Source: Setophaga petechia (taxonomy: Eukaryota; Chordata; Aves; Passeriformes; Parulidae). From it: DNA of 64,000 bases. Positions 40,273 through 54,347 of this stretch are shown here, piece after piece. A program made the position numbers and the translations under genes. Each line of letters starts with the position of its first letter. The stretch's first letter is position 1. Below the pieces are notes generated by a model that ran no database searches, was not told the DNA's origin, and saw nothing but the letters and a program-made list of their open reading frames with translations. The stretch lies in assembly GCA_024362935.1 (NCBI GenBank), contig JANCRA010000008.1, forward strand, positions 33,043,057 to 33,107,056. The letters are read 5' to 3'.

Positions 40273-43200
40273 GAATACACCAAAAAGACTCTGCATTCCT
40301 CATCTCCTATATAAAACTAAACTATTCCTTTGAATCTATATTGCATCATATCATAGTAATGCAGTCCTTAAAGGGCTAATTCAGAATGGGATTCTAGGGA
40401 ACATTACTAACTTTCAACAACTGGACCTAGTCACAAGCTTAATGTTATATGTACATATATGAAAAGACCTTAGTCATTCAAGTCAGAATGCATAGATACC
40501 AAAAAATACACAGGTTTTGTGCAAAAAATGCCTATGTGAATAACACGCCCTTAGTGACTATTTCAACTAAGCACTCACCCTAAAAATGCTAAAGCACTCT
40601 TGTAAAACAATACTTTGAGAAGTCATTAATCCATATGTATCCTTAAAGGCCACAAGAGTTTACTCTGCAACTACTATAAACAATCCATGTATTTTCCAAA
40701 AGTAAATATAAATTAAGTAAATAATAGAAATTTAGGAAAAAAAATCTATCTATTTGTATTTGTTTCCTTTTTGTTATCAGATGCATACAGCTTGGGTTTT
40801 TTTGCTGCAGAGATGGAAGTAGTCTCTGTTTCAGTGCTATTTCCACGAGTTTGCAGAACAGCAGCTTACTAACATGAAGTGAATAGTAAGAGAAGAATAT
40901 AGCTCATAATATCCTGAAATCCTTCCTTTCTAAGTACTAGATGGGTATAGATAAAGAAACTGTGCTTTAAAGAAGCGAGTCTAAATAGTTCCACTAGCAT
41001 TCCAGGATGCATTTCTTTCAGTACTACCCTCTCTTCAACTATATAACAATGACACGATCTCCAAAAACAAAACAAGAAAATGCACCCAGAAATGCATTTA
41101 GCGAGACACACATTTGAAGATCAGGTTTAAAATCAAAGCCAAGGTTGATTCTAATGGCACTTAAGATTGCATACATATTTGAAAAATTCTGTTTATATGC
41201 ATTCAATTTTCATGGAAGGCATTGGACTACTAGTCCATACGGGAGAGATAAAATTTTCTAAGGAGACTGTAGGAATTAGGCATTGATACTGAACTTCAAC
41301 TTGAAGGCAGGCTCTCAGCTTTTACACCTTCTCTGAGATTTTAGTCATTGAACAGTATCACAGTCCTGGCAACAATAAGGTTTCAGCACAACAGTACAGG
41401 CTTTCCTATATTCCTCTGGTGATATTTAATCCTATGTTTATGAATCAAAAAGTAGCTCCAAGAAAGCCGGTACATTATCACTGCACAGCATGTTGACCTA
41501 AGACGACAGCACAACATGACAATGATACACCAATTCCTGTACAGAGAAACAACAAAGAAAATGGTCTTGGTCTCAGAAAAAAAAAATATAATCAAAGTAT
41601 TGAGAAGGATATGATAATCGGACAATATGCAAAAAGATAGGTTTGGGAGACAGGGTATCAGTAACACAGGGTAGAAAGCTTTTGGTTTAGGTGCACTGTT
41701 GGGCATGGCAGTACGAGATGGCAACCTAGTCTGTCCTCCATAACCATTCATATTAACAATGCAATTAGTGGACATAATAAAGAACAGATGTAGGTCTCAA
41801 TATTTGCATAAATTAGGTATCTACGGTTTCTAAAGAAAGATGTAGGTCACCAGTAGGAAATATCAGACACTCTAATCTGCTTTGGAAAAGGAGACAATGT
41901 TGCCCCTAACTATTTAGAAATGATACAACCATTCTAGGAGTAAAACTCCCAAGTTTAGGGCTGCCCTTATCTTCAGGAAGGCTGAGTTCTGTCCTCTGTC
42001 CTAGGAAAGTATATTAGCTGGCATAAAATATCGTGCATCAACCCTTTCTTTTGAAACTTTGCCATCAGACAGCAAGGAACTGCCAGGAGCCAAAAGCAGA
42101 TCTAATCCCTGCTTTCAGAAACACTCTTCTGTTTTCAGTTATGTTCTCAATATAATTTTCTTAGAAAATCCAAACAACAGGCTTCTAAACACTTTGTCCT
42201 GTGCCCTTTCAGCTGAGAATCCTAAACAATAACTTGAATGAGGCTGCAGACAGCAGTTCATTATGAACTAAATGAATCCTGAGTTGTCTAATATTCAGGC
42301 CTCTAACACATACCCAAAAATACAGGAAGTGGGGTTTGCTTTCCTAAAAAATGTACCAAAAGTCTTGAGGCAGACATGGCCATTTCCCCAGGACAAAGAC
42401 TTGTGAGCATGCCTCAGTGATTTCACTCAGTTGTGCAAGAACTTGCAAACTCAAGTAGAGAGAGAACTGAAAAACAGAAACTCTAAAAGGAGTACATGCT
42501 TCTGGATTTAGATGTCTTTTGGCAAGATTTAAGAGACCAGATCCTCTCTGAAAATCAAGTAAAAAGTAGAAATAATTGGTTCGCAATCCCACTACTTACT
42601 AGCCTAGCTGAACTTTTTTATTGTTAAGGATATAAAATCTTGTGGAAGTTGCTGCCAGCTCCCTGGCTTTCCATTTCTCTCCTTCCTAAGAAACAGGTAC
42701 CTTCATGACAGGTGAGAATTGTCACTTCACTGAGGACATGGAAGGAACATGAATAACATCAGTGGAGCCACGATTTTATCCACTGGCTTTGTTTTTGTTT
42801 TATATTATCGACCCTGTGACAGTACACACTTTCCAGCCAGTGAGAGCTGACTCCCAACTGAGCTATGGAAGAAAGATGCTTAGATGGAGAGGGGCTTAGT
42901 TATAGTCCTTTCTGTTACAGTACTCCTGCCATGCTACTGGTGAACTGAAACTAAAAATGGGCACTTCAGAGCAGGAAAAGAAAATAAAGATTCTCCTGAT
43001 GTTATGTTGTAGACTTCTAAGAGAAAAGACATCCAAACAAAAGAGGAAGCCAGGAATAGATGCAGATGGAAAAGAACTCAGAAAACAAATATTTGCCTTT
43101 TAGAATCAAGTTCTGGAATGCAGAGTACCAATAGAGCTACCATCACCCAACACTGCATTCTCATCTCTCACCTCTTGCACCACCACCAGGAAACACAAAG

Positions 43201-44735
43201 CTATTCCCAAAAGCTGCACTCACTGGCCTTGTTTGCCTGACTTGCTGTCCCTGCATTTGTTTAAAACACATTGGATAGCAGACACCTGCTTTGCCCTCAC
43301 AAGGGCTCATATTTAGGACTTTCCTCTCTGGTCTGACACAAGTGAACAAATCCAATACAAATTCCTTTATCTTTGAAACATTTCTTCTACTTGAAAGTTT
43401 TACTGCTCTCCAAAATGACTATATTTCAGCATGTAAAAATCAATCAGCTAAATACCATATGACTGTGCTATAATTTATTAGTGCTGATCAAAATCTTAAA
43501 GACTAGTAATTAAAATTCAAATTAAAATGTGATGAAAGTCACATTTAGTCACGTAAATGAAGAGGCTGAATTTCAAATAGGAACAGAGCCACTGGACACC
43601 ATGAGATGAGAATTTGTGGATACTCAGTATCACTAAGAGCATGTAAAACGAACTTACCATTTCTTCAAACTTTGCTTCTTTTTCCTGAAGTAAATACATC
43701 TATATAGATCTATGAATATGTCAGTCTATCAGTGAATGAATTATAGAAAAAGTGCCAAAAAAAGCACTTGTGGAACAATCTCTCCACAGTGGGAAGCTTC
43801 TCCCTATTCAGTAAGAAATGTCACTGGTCTGAATTGCCTGGGTATAAATCTTTTTTAAATTATCCCTTTTTCTAAAGAAAAGCACAGATTTTGGGGGTTT
43901 CATCCTTTGAAAAACACCTGTTAAATTTTACCTTTAAAAAGGACACATCCTGACAATTTGCAACAAACAGTTAATTTGGGACTCAATACTTTGCATATGA
44001 GCATTGTACCAACTGAAGCATAATTTCATATGCATTCATGACCCGTTCACTAAATATCCCAGTGCACCAATGCAGCAAACAACAGCTCCAACATGTTCCT
44101 TCAGGATATCCCCATCCAAGAAAATAATTGTTTTGGGTGGTGAGGCTGGATTGTAAAACAGAAGAATGCATGACAGCTGAATTTTGACTGACTGGTCCTC
44201 TGTGATTTTTTTTCACTCCTCTTCTCATCCACCTCTTTCAGGAAACATGAACTTAATTTATCTCAGCAGCTACTACAGGGTGTCAGTTTTCATTGACACT
44301 GGCCAACAGCTTTAAAAGTTATTAAAGAAATGGGTGAAAGATGGATGGATGGGCTGGCACAAGTCTCACAAAAAGTTAGGGATAGAAGGCTAAAAAAACA
44401 ATCCTTGTCAACTGATTAAAAAAGTTCTGCTTTTCTAAGCTAAAGATACATCTTTTTTCCTGAAACCAAAACAAATTACTAATGGCTTCTTATATGTTAA
44501 AATACCCATATAAGAGGTCTCCAAAATTTGCTAATAGAAATGGTTCTCTGTACTTTAAAAAGAGCTTGTTAACAAAAATATGTCTGAAACACCATATTTT
44601 TCTAAAGAAACATCATCAGAACTTAGCAATTGACTTTAGTAGTTACAATACTTTCTACAACTTCAAACTGGTTCTAAGTATTGTTTGCCCTGTAGATTGT
44701 GCAAAATTTCAACAGAAATGTTTTGAAGAAGCTCA

Positions 44736-44785
44736 CACATGGGATTTGCAGCAGTTACACTAGTTCCACATGGGATTTGCAGCAG
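44736..44785. repeat. Direct duplication of a 19-mer, 31-bp period
   Basis: CACATGGGATTTGCAGCAG occurs at 44736-44754 and again at 44767-44785 without mismatch, indicating a recent small tandem duplication. Confidence 0.9.
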
Positions 44786-45699
44786 AATAAATGATGTCCC
44801 ATGATACAGTTAGAGAGAACCCATAATTATCTTGAATGGGGATTGAAGGAGCATGCACAGAAGTTACAAACATAAATAAATAAATACTATATGTTAAGGG
44901 GTATTAGCAATATCACAATGAACCACGGGATGATGTTCAGGCAGTTTAGGATATCAGTAGAACCACCAGCTGTGTTTACAGGATTATAACACAAATAATT
45001 TTAGAGTATTATGAACTGAAGAGTTTGTGTGTTTTAAATGATAACATCACTAAATATATATAAAAAAAGATAGCAATGCTGAAGAACACCAGGAGAAGTA
45101 TCACTTTAATGCATTATTTAAAAATGTGGATATATGGGTATGGACCTATATTCTAGGAACCACAGTGAGCTGCGTGGTTCAATCAGGTGGAATGAAAAAG
45201 ATACCTAGGAAAAAAAAATCTCTGCACTTACAAAAAAGGTGGGAAAACATCAAGGAATGTCTCCACTTCAATCCCCTGACCCATGGGAGTGGGAGAAAGA
45301 ACATTGTTGCATTAGCTTGCTCCATTGCATTAGGCATACTAAGCCTCAGCAGATCTAAATTGCGGAGGAGATGATCAGGTGTGCTGTAACAACCTCACCT
45401 TTTCTCTGAAGACACAAAGTAAAAAGTAACTTTGACCTAATGCATCCAAGAACACAGAGCAACCTTTTGTTCCTATACATTTTCTTGCCTTAATCCTTTT
45501 CCGTTATTCAAACAGTACATTTTAAAACACATTAAAAAAATAAAAAAAGATAACATCAGAGCAGCACTCCATCACTTGTAATAACAAAACAGAGTACTTT
45601 ATGTGCTGGTTATTCCCTAAGAAGTCTCAGTTATATCTACAGCTATTATTCAGACCTAATCAGGCCTACCAAAACCACAAAGATCATCCCAACCAGGGA

Positions 45700-46440
45700 C
45701 AAAATAGCTGTAATGAGCAACTTATAAGTTACTACAGGACAACAGGCTCCTCTCCAGATTGTCTTTTTGTAAGCAAAGCCTCAAGGGAAATAGGGATCCC
45801 TGATCCATGACTTATGAGCATTGAGTAGAGTACCATACAATAGAGACTGCAAAATGGTTTTAGGGATGGTGACCTGTTGTATACCAAATGGTCTGTCTTC
45901 CTTATGCCCCAATTTCCTATGGAGAATGCAAAACCTTCTCCCAGCTGCTCAGGAAGGAGAAAAGGCAACAATGCAAACCTTGAGACAAGTGCTCCCCTGG
46001 CCAACACTAAGCAGCAACTTTGAAGCCCCAGGTTCAAAGCAACATTGTTGGAATTCTGAGCTCCCAAATCTCTAATCCCTCTCTCTCCAAAACAGAAATC
46101 TGAGGTTCTCAGAGATGAGCTTTCAGCCCATAGAGGTAACCCACAACACAGGGAAGAGGGTGGCCAGGAGCACCAGACTTCCACACCCCAGGTGCTGATG
46201 CTGCTCCAGAGCCTCATTCCCACCATACCACATTGTGGTGCCTGGCAGACACTCTCCAGCCACACTGCAGAGGTGCCAGCCCCGCGCGTTGAGTCCACGT
46301 TTCCACTCCGGAGGTGGGGAACCCTGGGGTGGTGACAGAGGCTTTAGTATCTGAGGTCCCAAAGGGCCCCAACACACCTCTCCAGGAGAATTTGGGCAGA
46401 AGCTGGTACAGAGACAAGGGCAACTCTGCTGGAATGCGCA
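45700..46440. other. GC-richer unclassified island
   Basis: This block is clearly richer in G and C than its surroundings and has a small CpG cluster near 46284-46315. The longest open frame of the window (188 codons, minus strand, 45732-46298) lies here but shows no domain, no convincing splice sites and no codon pattern that I recognise. Overlapping frames on both strands are also open, which is expected where stop codons are rare. It could be an old LTR or other transposon relic; clear terminal repeats were not found. Confidence 0.4.
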
Positions 46441-46958
46441 AGGAATTTTTTTAGCTTTAATAAATCAGGAATTTCTAACAATGCCAAATTTATCTGGAAA
46501 ATTGCTCACCATTTCTAATGCATTTAAAGTATCTAAGTGGCAAGCTTTTCTCAAACACAAAAGCTCTTTTCTTTCCCTATTTTACTTGCTATTCAGCAAT
46601 TCTTTTCTTTATCTCATTTTCATCAGACTCTAAACAGAAAAAACCTTTCCCTTTCTGCCCCTTGCACTAGAGTATACCTCTTTCTGGGACTTCAGAACAG
46701 ACCTTGCCTTCTGTGACTTCCCCAGATTTAATCTGTCATGTATGTCACACATGAAGGAGGAAGAGGGAAAGTTGTCACAAAGACAGCATTAACATAGGAA
46801 CTTGTTTTACAGAGTAGTAGCCATATAGCCTGGAGAATAAACCCCACACAACACAACAGGCTTGTGTCTATCAATTTCATCTTGCAGACCTGTACTGCTA
46901 CCAAAGTGATTTCAGATTGCTAGCTACCTGCCACATAGTTAGATGGTAGATATCAGCT

Positions 46959-46959
<1 letters not shown>

Positions 46960-46997
<38 letters not shown>

Positions 46998-47023
46998 GTA
47001 GTAGTAGTAGTAGTAGTAATAAT
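46960..47023. repeat. Compound trinucleotide microsatellite (AAT)n-(AGT)n
   Basis: About twelve AAT units switch directly to about seven AGT units and return to AAT. It is likely length-polymorphic. Confidence 0.95.
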
Positions 47024-48270
47024 TCCTTGTAGATTTCATCACCCCCAAAGATAGCTTTGGCCCTTTTATAATGATTGCATTGGGGATTAAGGAATGGCAA
47101 AAAAACCAAACAAATTCATTATTTTATTCTGTGCTACCAGGCAAGAGCAAAGAAAACATCTATGGTTGTTTTAATATTTTTTAAAATATGTTTTACACAA
47201 AAAGCTCACATTAATTAAGCTATGATGCCAATGATCACTTTTAGATCAAACCATTGTAACAAATGGAAGTGCATTTGTATTCATAAAAGATCTTCACTAC
47301 ACTTTTTTATCAGAAGAACTGTAAGAATAGGAAATTACAGGTCCTTTTGCTACTACATGCTATATTAAGCCCATAGCATTGCTGTTCATCTTGAGGTTAA
47401 TACTAAAATTTTATTTACTGTCAAAATACAACATACTTAGGATTGTTTTAATTTGAATAATATGCTGATATTTCAGATTGATAAACTTGAATTAAGTATA
47501 TATTAAATATAAATATACATGTATTTATGACAACATATTTATGCTCTTTAAGAATGAGGAATGGATGAGACAGTGATGACTACATATGATAGCAAAAAAG
47601 TAGTGTGAGGACAGAGAGAATATAAAATGTGGTAAAAGAATACATTAGTTACATTAATCTGTCTGCTGCATGAAGTGGTCTTATTCATATTTCCTAGACA
47701 CCAAATACTTTAAGGTTTTGGGTTAAGTGTCTTGGACACTGATTCAGAAAAAAACAGCATCAATTCAGCAGGGAAGGGGATGCCTCAGAAACATTTAGGG
47801 ACAAAGGCCAAATTGAACAGTAAGGGAAAGACAGTGACTACTGAAAGAAATCAGGAGACTGACAATATTTTTTCAGAACTTAAATCAAAGTGTGAACAAT
47901 TTACAAAGTACTGGACTATCAAAAGAGGCTGGAACAAAGAGATGCTGAAACCAGATATTAATTTTTACATTGATATTGAAATGGCTTCAAGTCTCAGTAA
48001 CATTAAACTCAGCAGTCTCCTTTGAGTAATTTAGCACAGCATTTAGGCTTAAATAGAACCCTTAAAAGTTGTCCTTCAAAGGACTCAACCTAAAATGAGA
48101 CTAGAATAGTATTATCAGTGTTTGCAATGGCATCACCACTGGGGCACATCCTTGAAGCCCCAAGTTCAGTGTTAGCATGAGAATCACAGACCCATTGAGT
48201 TAAAAAGGCATATTTTAACTCTTTCTTAGAGTGGCAATAGGGAAAAAAACCAATCCCTACGAACAAACAA

Positions 48271-48307
48271 GTAAATAAATAAAATACATAAATAAATAAA
48301 TAAATAA
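48271..48307. repeat. (AAAT)n microsatellite
   Basis: Imperfect AAAT/AAATAC tetranucleotide repeat; the last five units are perfect. Confidence 0.9.
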
Positions 48308-51300
48308 TCTGGTTAACCTGATAGCAGATCTGCATTGATGCTACTGCAACACTTCCAATTTTTATTCTGATTTCATCACATAAACTATATGACATAACTT
48401 AGGTGAATATAAAAGGATTTATTAAGCCACAGAAACATTACAAAAGGGAATAATGCTGACCATTGTTTGTATGCCATGTATTCGCTGGAATATTTAAAGT
48501 GTTTGTGCAACTATATCTAAATTCTATTTCAGATTATTTTTCTTTTAAATACTTAAATGTTACAGCAGATTTTATTCCAGATTAATAGAAATATTTCCAA
48601 ATATTTTATCTGAATGTTTATTAAAAACTAAGGGGGGAATAATAGTCTGAGTTTTCATCTGGGAACTGTGCCCATGCACTGACAGAATGTCTCTCTAAAC
48701 TTCTATCTTCATTTGTTTATAAGTCTCCTAGCACAAGGCACTGGATATCCTCAACTCCTGCTGCTGAACACTACAGAAGCTGGAGTACTTCCCGAAGGCC
48801 CTGTTTGCTCTGTTACATACATGCTTTATTTTCCTTAACAACTTTGTATTTGTATATGCACCATTTTTTCCGTAATTCTGCCTTTGTGATGTATATATAT
48901 TAAAATGTTCTCCCATAGTGCAATGCTGGTTGCCACCTGGAATCCTCATCAGCCTATATAGCTATATTACCTAGTTATTTCTTATACAGGCATATTAAAT
49001 TTCACTGGTTACAAAGAGCATGTTGATATTAATGTTTTAATGATAAATAAACTGTTTTCATAATTTTATGTAGAATTTGCCTTAACAGCCTTTCAGTTTT
49101 GCTATGAATTAGTATGTATTTTTACCTCATCTGTAAAGTAGTCCCTAGTTATCCTTGATGTAATAAGGGAATAGTGCACAGCTGATGCCATCATACCTAA
49201 AAGTTATTGAATTCATCAAAACAGAGAGAAAACACTTACTTTGCACATTCTTATGACTTAGGTGCAAATCCTGGAGTGTATTATAAACTGGTCTTTACAA
49301 CCTATGAACAGATACTGTAAGTCAGACAGAAATAGGAACTCCCTAGGGATGCTGTCCAAAAAAAGAAAAGTAGCCCCTGTGGAGTAACTCCTCCTAAGTC
49401 ATGCTGCTGCTGCTCCTGAAAATACGCAATGAATCCGTCTGCAGTTGGAATTTCAGATGCCATAATTCCCTTACAGAATGTTGTTTAATTATTTTATTAT
49501 GCATAATAAATGTAAAATATTTATTTTAGCTTACATAATTATATTTAAAAAGTATGCTATTTATTCTCAGTCTTGTAAGACATCCTTCACAGTTCATATA
49601 CTTTACAGAAAGGAATGCATGCTGTTTTGCTGTCCTGGCTGTTTGTTTTATCCAACTTCTACACCTTCTTATCTATGACTAAGGAACACCTCTGCATATT
49701 GCCTTCCATTCCCTCACCACCATGGGTACTCTGTGCAAAATGAACCATACAGTGGAGTACCAGACAACTGAAAATCATTTTCTTTAATCACAGCAGAGGG
49801 ATGGCCTGAAGCACATTACCATAATATCAGTCCCACACTCTTATGGTCAAAGTAGTAGCAAAACTCTTTCTCCATCATGAAACTATGCCAGGGCTTCTCC
49901 CGAGCACTGCAATCCAACAAATTTGATCCTGTGAGAAAAGCAGGGTTCTTCCTTTTGCATGCCCCACTCCATGTAACTCAGATCCTTTTCACTGAAACAT
50001 CCCCCTCACACACACCACGAGCATAAATTGCTGGAGAAGTTTTAGTAGTTATATAGAAAATCAGAACAAATGGGAGCTAAATTTAAAATCTTACATATGA
50101 ATAAATGAGATTTCCCTTTCTTAGACACATGCAAAAAACCAGTTTAGTTCTTAAAATCCTGTATAACTACATCTTTCATTGACAGCATCAGATTTAGGGG
50201 TATTTTTCACTTCTGCAATCAGGTTAAATTCAGGTACCTAACTATGCTGCAGGTTTAGAAAGTCTGTCCACAGACTATACAGCCAACAGATTTAGAACCC
50301 TGTGTCACAGATGCTGTTCATTTTCAGAATGTTATATAGCTCTTCAGTGCTTACTGTCCCCATTTTCAAATGCAAACAGTATTGTTGTCAGTGTTACTCC
50401 AGGATGGTGTCATCTGAAAAGTTCAGTCACATAACACATCTTTTTTAAATTACTAGGAAATATAAAATAAGCATTGCATAAGTAATAGTAGTGCAGGGCC
50501 CTGTGAGACCAATTCTGCATTATAAAATTAGGTTGAACATTAATTAAAAGTGAATGAATATTTTTGTATGACAAAGCACATTGACTTAAAAATGGAGAGA
50601 CATGCTGTGTGATTTGAAAAAGTAAATGCAAAGGAAAATCATGCATATTTTTATCTAAATAGGGAAAAACCTAAATTGAAAAACCAAATGTGAAAAATAT
50701 GTAACCAAAAATACAACTAAACGTTTGTGTTTATGAATATTACACTTTGCATCCTTCTAAAGGATTTTTAAAACTAGACTGAAAACATAATTTCAAATTG
50801 CAATTGTTACTGGAAGTCATATACTACTATCAAAAAGCAGATGTCAATTTCTTTGTCATCAAAATACAAAAGATTCAGACAAAAACAAATACCAAGTGGT
50901 CACTAGACAAAAACTAGAGATGGAAGGGAACATTTTTCACAAGAACACTGAAGTACAACTATAAGCATATGCATACTATAGAGAATTTATAATTTGTGAG
51001 CTAAAAATGCTAAGTTAGTTTACCATTCCCCTCAGAAAACCACATCCATTCATGTCTTTTTCTAGTTAAAAAAAGAAAGTCTCATGCTGTGTGCTATATA
51101 GGGAATAAATTGCCTTTTCTGTTCCATTCAGCCAAAATCACTCTTTTCCCTACAGTACCATACAGACGATTTCACTTCAGTTTATAAAGTCTATAACAGT
51201 TCCTAAATTCAGATTAGTTTCTTCCAATAGCCCTTCTTCTGTACTTCTAGCCAGGGTTATCTAGCCTTTCACTCACTAGACTGGCAAGAATTTTTGCAGG

Positions 51301-52061
51301 ATGATTATTTACAACTTCAAGCTGAGGAATTGAAAAGCTTAAGTCAAGAATCTCCAAGAATGCTCTGAGCACCAATCAGCTGAATGGGAATGGTCTGAAA
51401 CCTTGTACTTAGCCACTGTTTTAATTCATGTGTCTCAAACTACTTTATAGAACAGAGATCAGTTATCAATGAAAGGAAAATTTATATTAGGACTAACAAT
51501 ACTTTCTTCCATATCCCAACACAGAAAGAGGAATATTCACCTCCCTGAAAGTACAAGGCTCATTAAAGAGTCTGCAGTTGCCAAGCAACACTAAACAGCA
51601 ACACATGAAATAGTCTGGATGAACTTACAGTGCAAGGGCCGAGCTCACAGCATCACAATGAGACCTCAACCACTAGACTTAGGGGTGAATTTTATCACTA
51701 GATCAGCAGATTTTAAAATCGTCATTTTAACATTTTCTCTATGTGACACTTGCAAGACTGCATACCATCTGCTGAACTTGTGCAAACAATATTATTTTCA
51801 GAGTTGCTAATAACTTGCCTTTAAAAGAGAAATACTGCATGACTTGACAAAGAGGCAACATGTGATTCCCTTAAAATTGTAGTTTAAAATGAAGAGAGAG
51901 GTGGATAGAGAGCAGAACATTTACTTGCCAACAAGGCTGGCTAATATCCCAGGACTGTGGAAACTGGCAGGCACAAGCAGGACTGCTGAGATAATAAATA
52001 CAGCAGCCCCTCTACAGGCTCCTTTGCAGCTACACAAAGTGCCTCACTGCCTCTATGAACC

Positions 52062-52080
52062 TGCAGCAGCAGCAGCAGCA
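52062..52080. repeat. Short (GCA)n repeat
   Basis: Six GCA units. A plus-strand frame reading them as poly-Ala has no other coding support. Confidence 0.85.
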
Positions 52081-54194
52081 TAGCTCTGGTTCCTGCATCC
52101 CTACCAGATGTTTTTCAGCTGAGCTTGGAACACATTTCCTGCAGAATCAAAGCGTCATCAGCTGGTATCTGTAGAGTCAGCCTCCAAAGGTTAGGTCAAA
52201 ATTTGCCTGTGAAGGATGGAAACTAACATTCTATTGTCATTAAACATTTATTTTTCAATAATATAAAAGCAGGGCATGCCCAGATATTTCTGGTTAATCC
52301 TGATAAAATAAGCTATGCTTGCATATTCTCTAATAACATCCAGTATAATAAAATACTCCTAAAAAACTTGCTATTTCTTGGAATTTATATCCCATACAGA
52401 AAACTCTTTATCCAAAGTAAAATGATCTCCTATCTTTCACTCAGAGCACTGGGTTATGCATTTTGTCATCCTGAGTGAGGGAAGTGCGTCCACTCATTGG
52501 ATGTGTGTAACAAACCCCAAACTGATTCACATCTTCAACACTCCCAGTCTCTCGGTTCTTCAAGCCTAGGATCTGAAACCCACTGTAACCCACTTCTCAT
52601 TTCCTAGCCCTGTAAAAAGACTATTCCTGCCAATTGGGATGATTCAGTTAAAGTGGATGACCACAAGATTAAGTGTCCTAAAACACACAGCATAAAAGAC
52701 AGCACTTCTTTCACCTTCAGTGCAGCACATCATGTCACACTAATGCTTATATGCTCTCACTTCACTCAACACAGGCCTTTTAACACAACTGCCCTGACAA
52801 ACGAAAACCACCTCTAATTCCTAGATGACTTACTGAAACTGACAAAACCACTTCTACTTATAAAGAAAAGATAGAGAAACAGTGACACCCTTAAACCAGC
52901 AGCACTAAACCACCGTGCCCTCCCCGTGAGGTTATCAAATTCAGTTCTCTGCAGTTCTAGAGTGTGATTTAATGGGTGCTCAGTACAGAAGAGTTCACAG
53001 AACATTTTCCCTACACAAACAAAACAATGCAATGAGAAGTTTTGTACAGAAAATCTGTGACCACTGCAGAAGCTTTCTGTACATGAGTTTTCTGTAAAGT
53101 AGTACATAAATAGCATGAAAACAGGTATTATGAGAGCAGATAGGCTTCATTATGTAGCCTTGCTTCAGGAAACTACATTAAAACTTATACTAAAGGAACA
53201 GTACAGTTGTATGTTCAGCATAAAAAGAAAATAAAAAAATGCTATAGGGGTATAATCAAATGTTTAACTTTCCCCTCTTGTGTGCATGCATCACAACACA
53301 TACATCTAATCATATACCATTTTTCAAATATAATGCTGATTTTTAAGAACTCTTTGAACATCAACTCTTGCAAATAGCCCACAAAATCCTTCTGTGGATT
53401 CCTTTATGGTACACATAGACTAGCCATCTCACTGCAAGGTACTAAAAGTATTCAAGAATGTAGAAGATGTGTGTTTAAGAGTAAAGATGCATTTAAGAAG
53501 CAACATGAGATCATTTAATAAGTAGTCTATAATGAACCAAAGACACCAGGTGATAAGCACCAGAAGTAACCTCCACTGTTCAATGTGATTCTTTTAAAAT
53601 TTAATCAAATGCCCTAACATGGGGATGGGTTTTAGTGGTGTAACATGGGAGGCTTAGCCATGAACCAACCCTTTGGCCAACTTTCATCCTAACACCCTGG
53701 CTAACAAGGAAAAGAAAACTGGAGCAGAACAACAAGACTCTGAAGAGCTGTAACTAGCTTGAGTTGTTTCCAGTTTTAATAAATGTCTGGTGAGTACTCA
53801 GGCTGGTAAGCCTTCTAGTGAACTTTTTTTCTTGGTGAAGTGGTCGCAACTCAACCAAGAAAAATTTCAAAGCCGCAAATGATTTGAAAAGGCAATGTAG
53901 ATAAGCAGCCTCACCACAGAGAATTCCAACAGACACTGGAGCAGCTGTGAAACAAACACTCAACATTAGCACTGTAGTGTTACCACTAAAAGGTTTCCCA
54001 TCATTTGTTTTTCTTTATAAAGTAACACCTAAATACTGAAGACTAAGTTTTTAAATTTAGCTCCTAATTTAATATGTAATTACTGCTGCCCTGATGGTGT
54101 TTTAATGGCAATATATTTTTATTGGTGACTTCAAATGAACCTCATCTGATCACCTTAACCCTTCTCTCATCATGCTTTAGTTAATGACTCATTA

Positions 54195-54347
<153 letters not shown>

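Noticed and set aside
45732..46298. 188-codon minus-strand open frame as a gene
   Set aside because: No recognisable domain, no supported splice sites, and overlapping open frames on both strands in GC-richer DNA point to a chance frame.
45080..46484. LTR candidate with ATGC flanks around the GC-richer island
   Set aside because: The 4-base flanks can match by chance, the termini (TGAAGAACACC and TTTCTAACA) are poor inverted repeats, and the implied 1.4-kb length is not backed by other LTR landmarks.
48165..48240. Possible CR1 tail (GAGAATCACAGACCCATTGA...)
   Set aside because: Only one short segment resembles the CR1 end; the following sequence does not continue the consensus.
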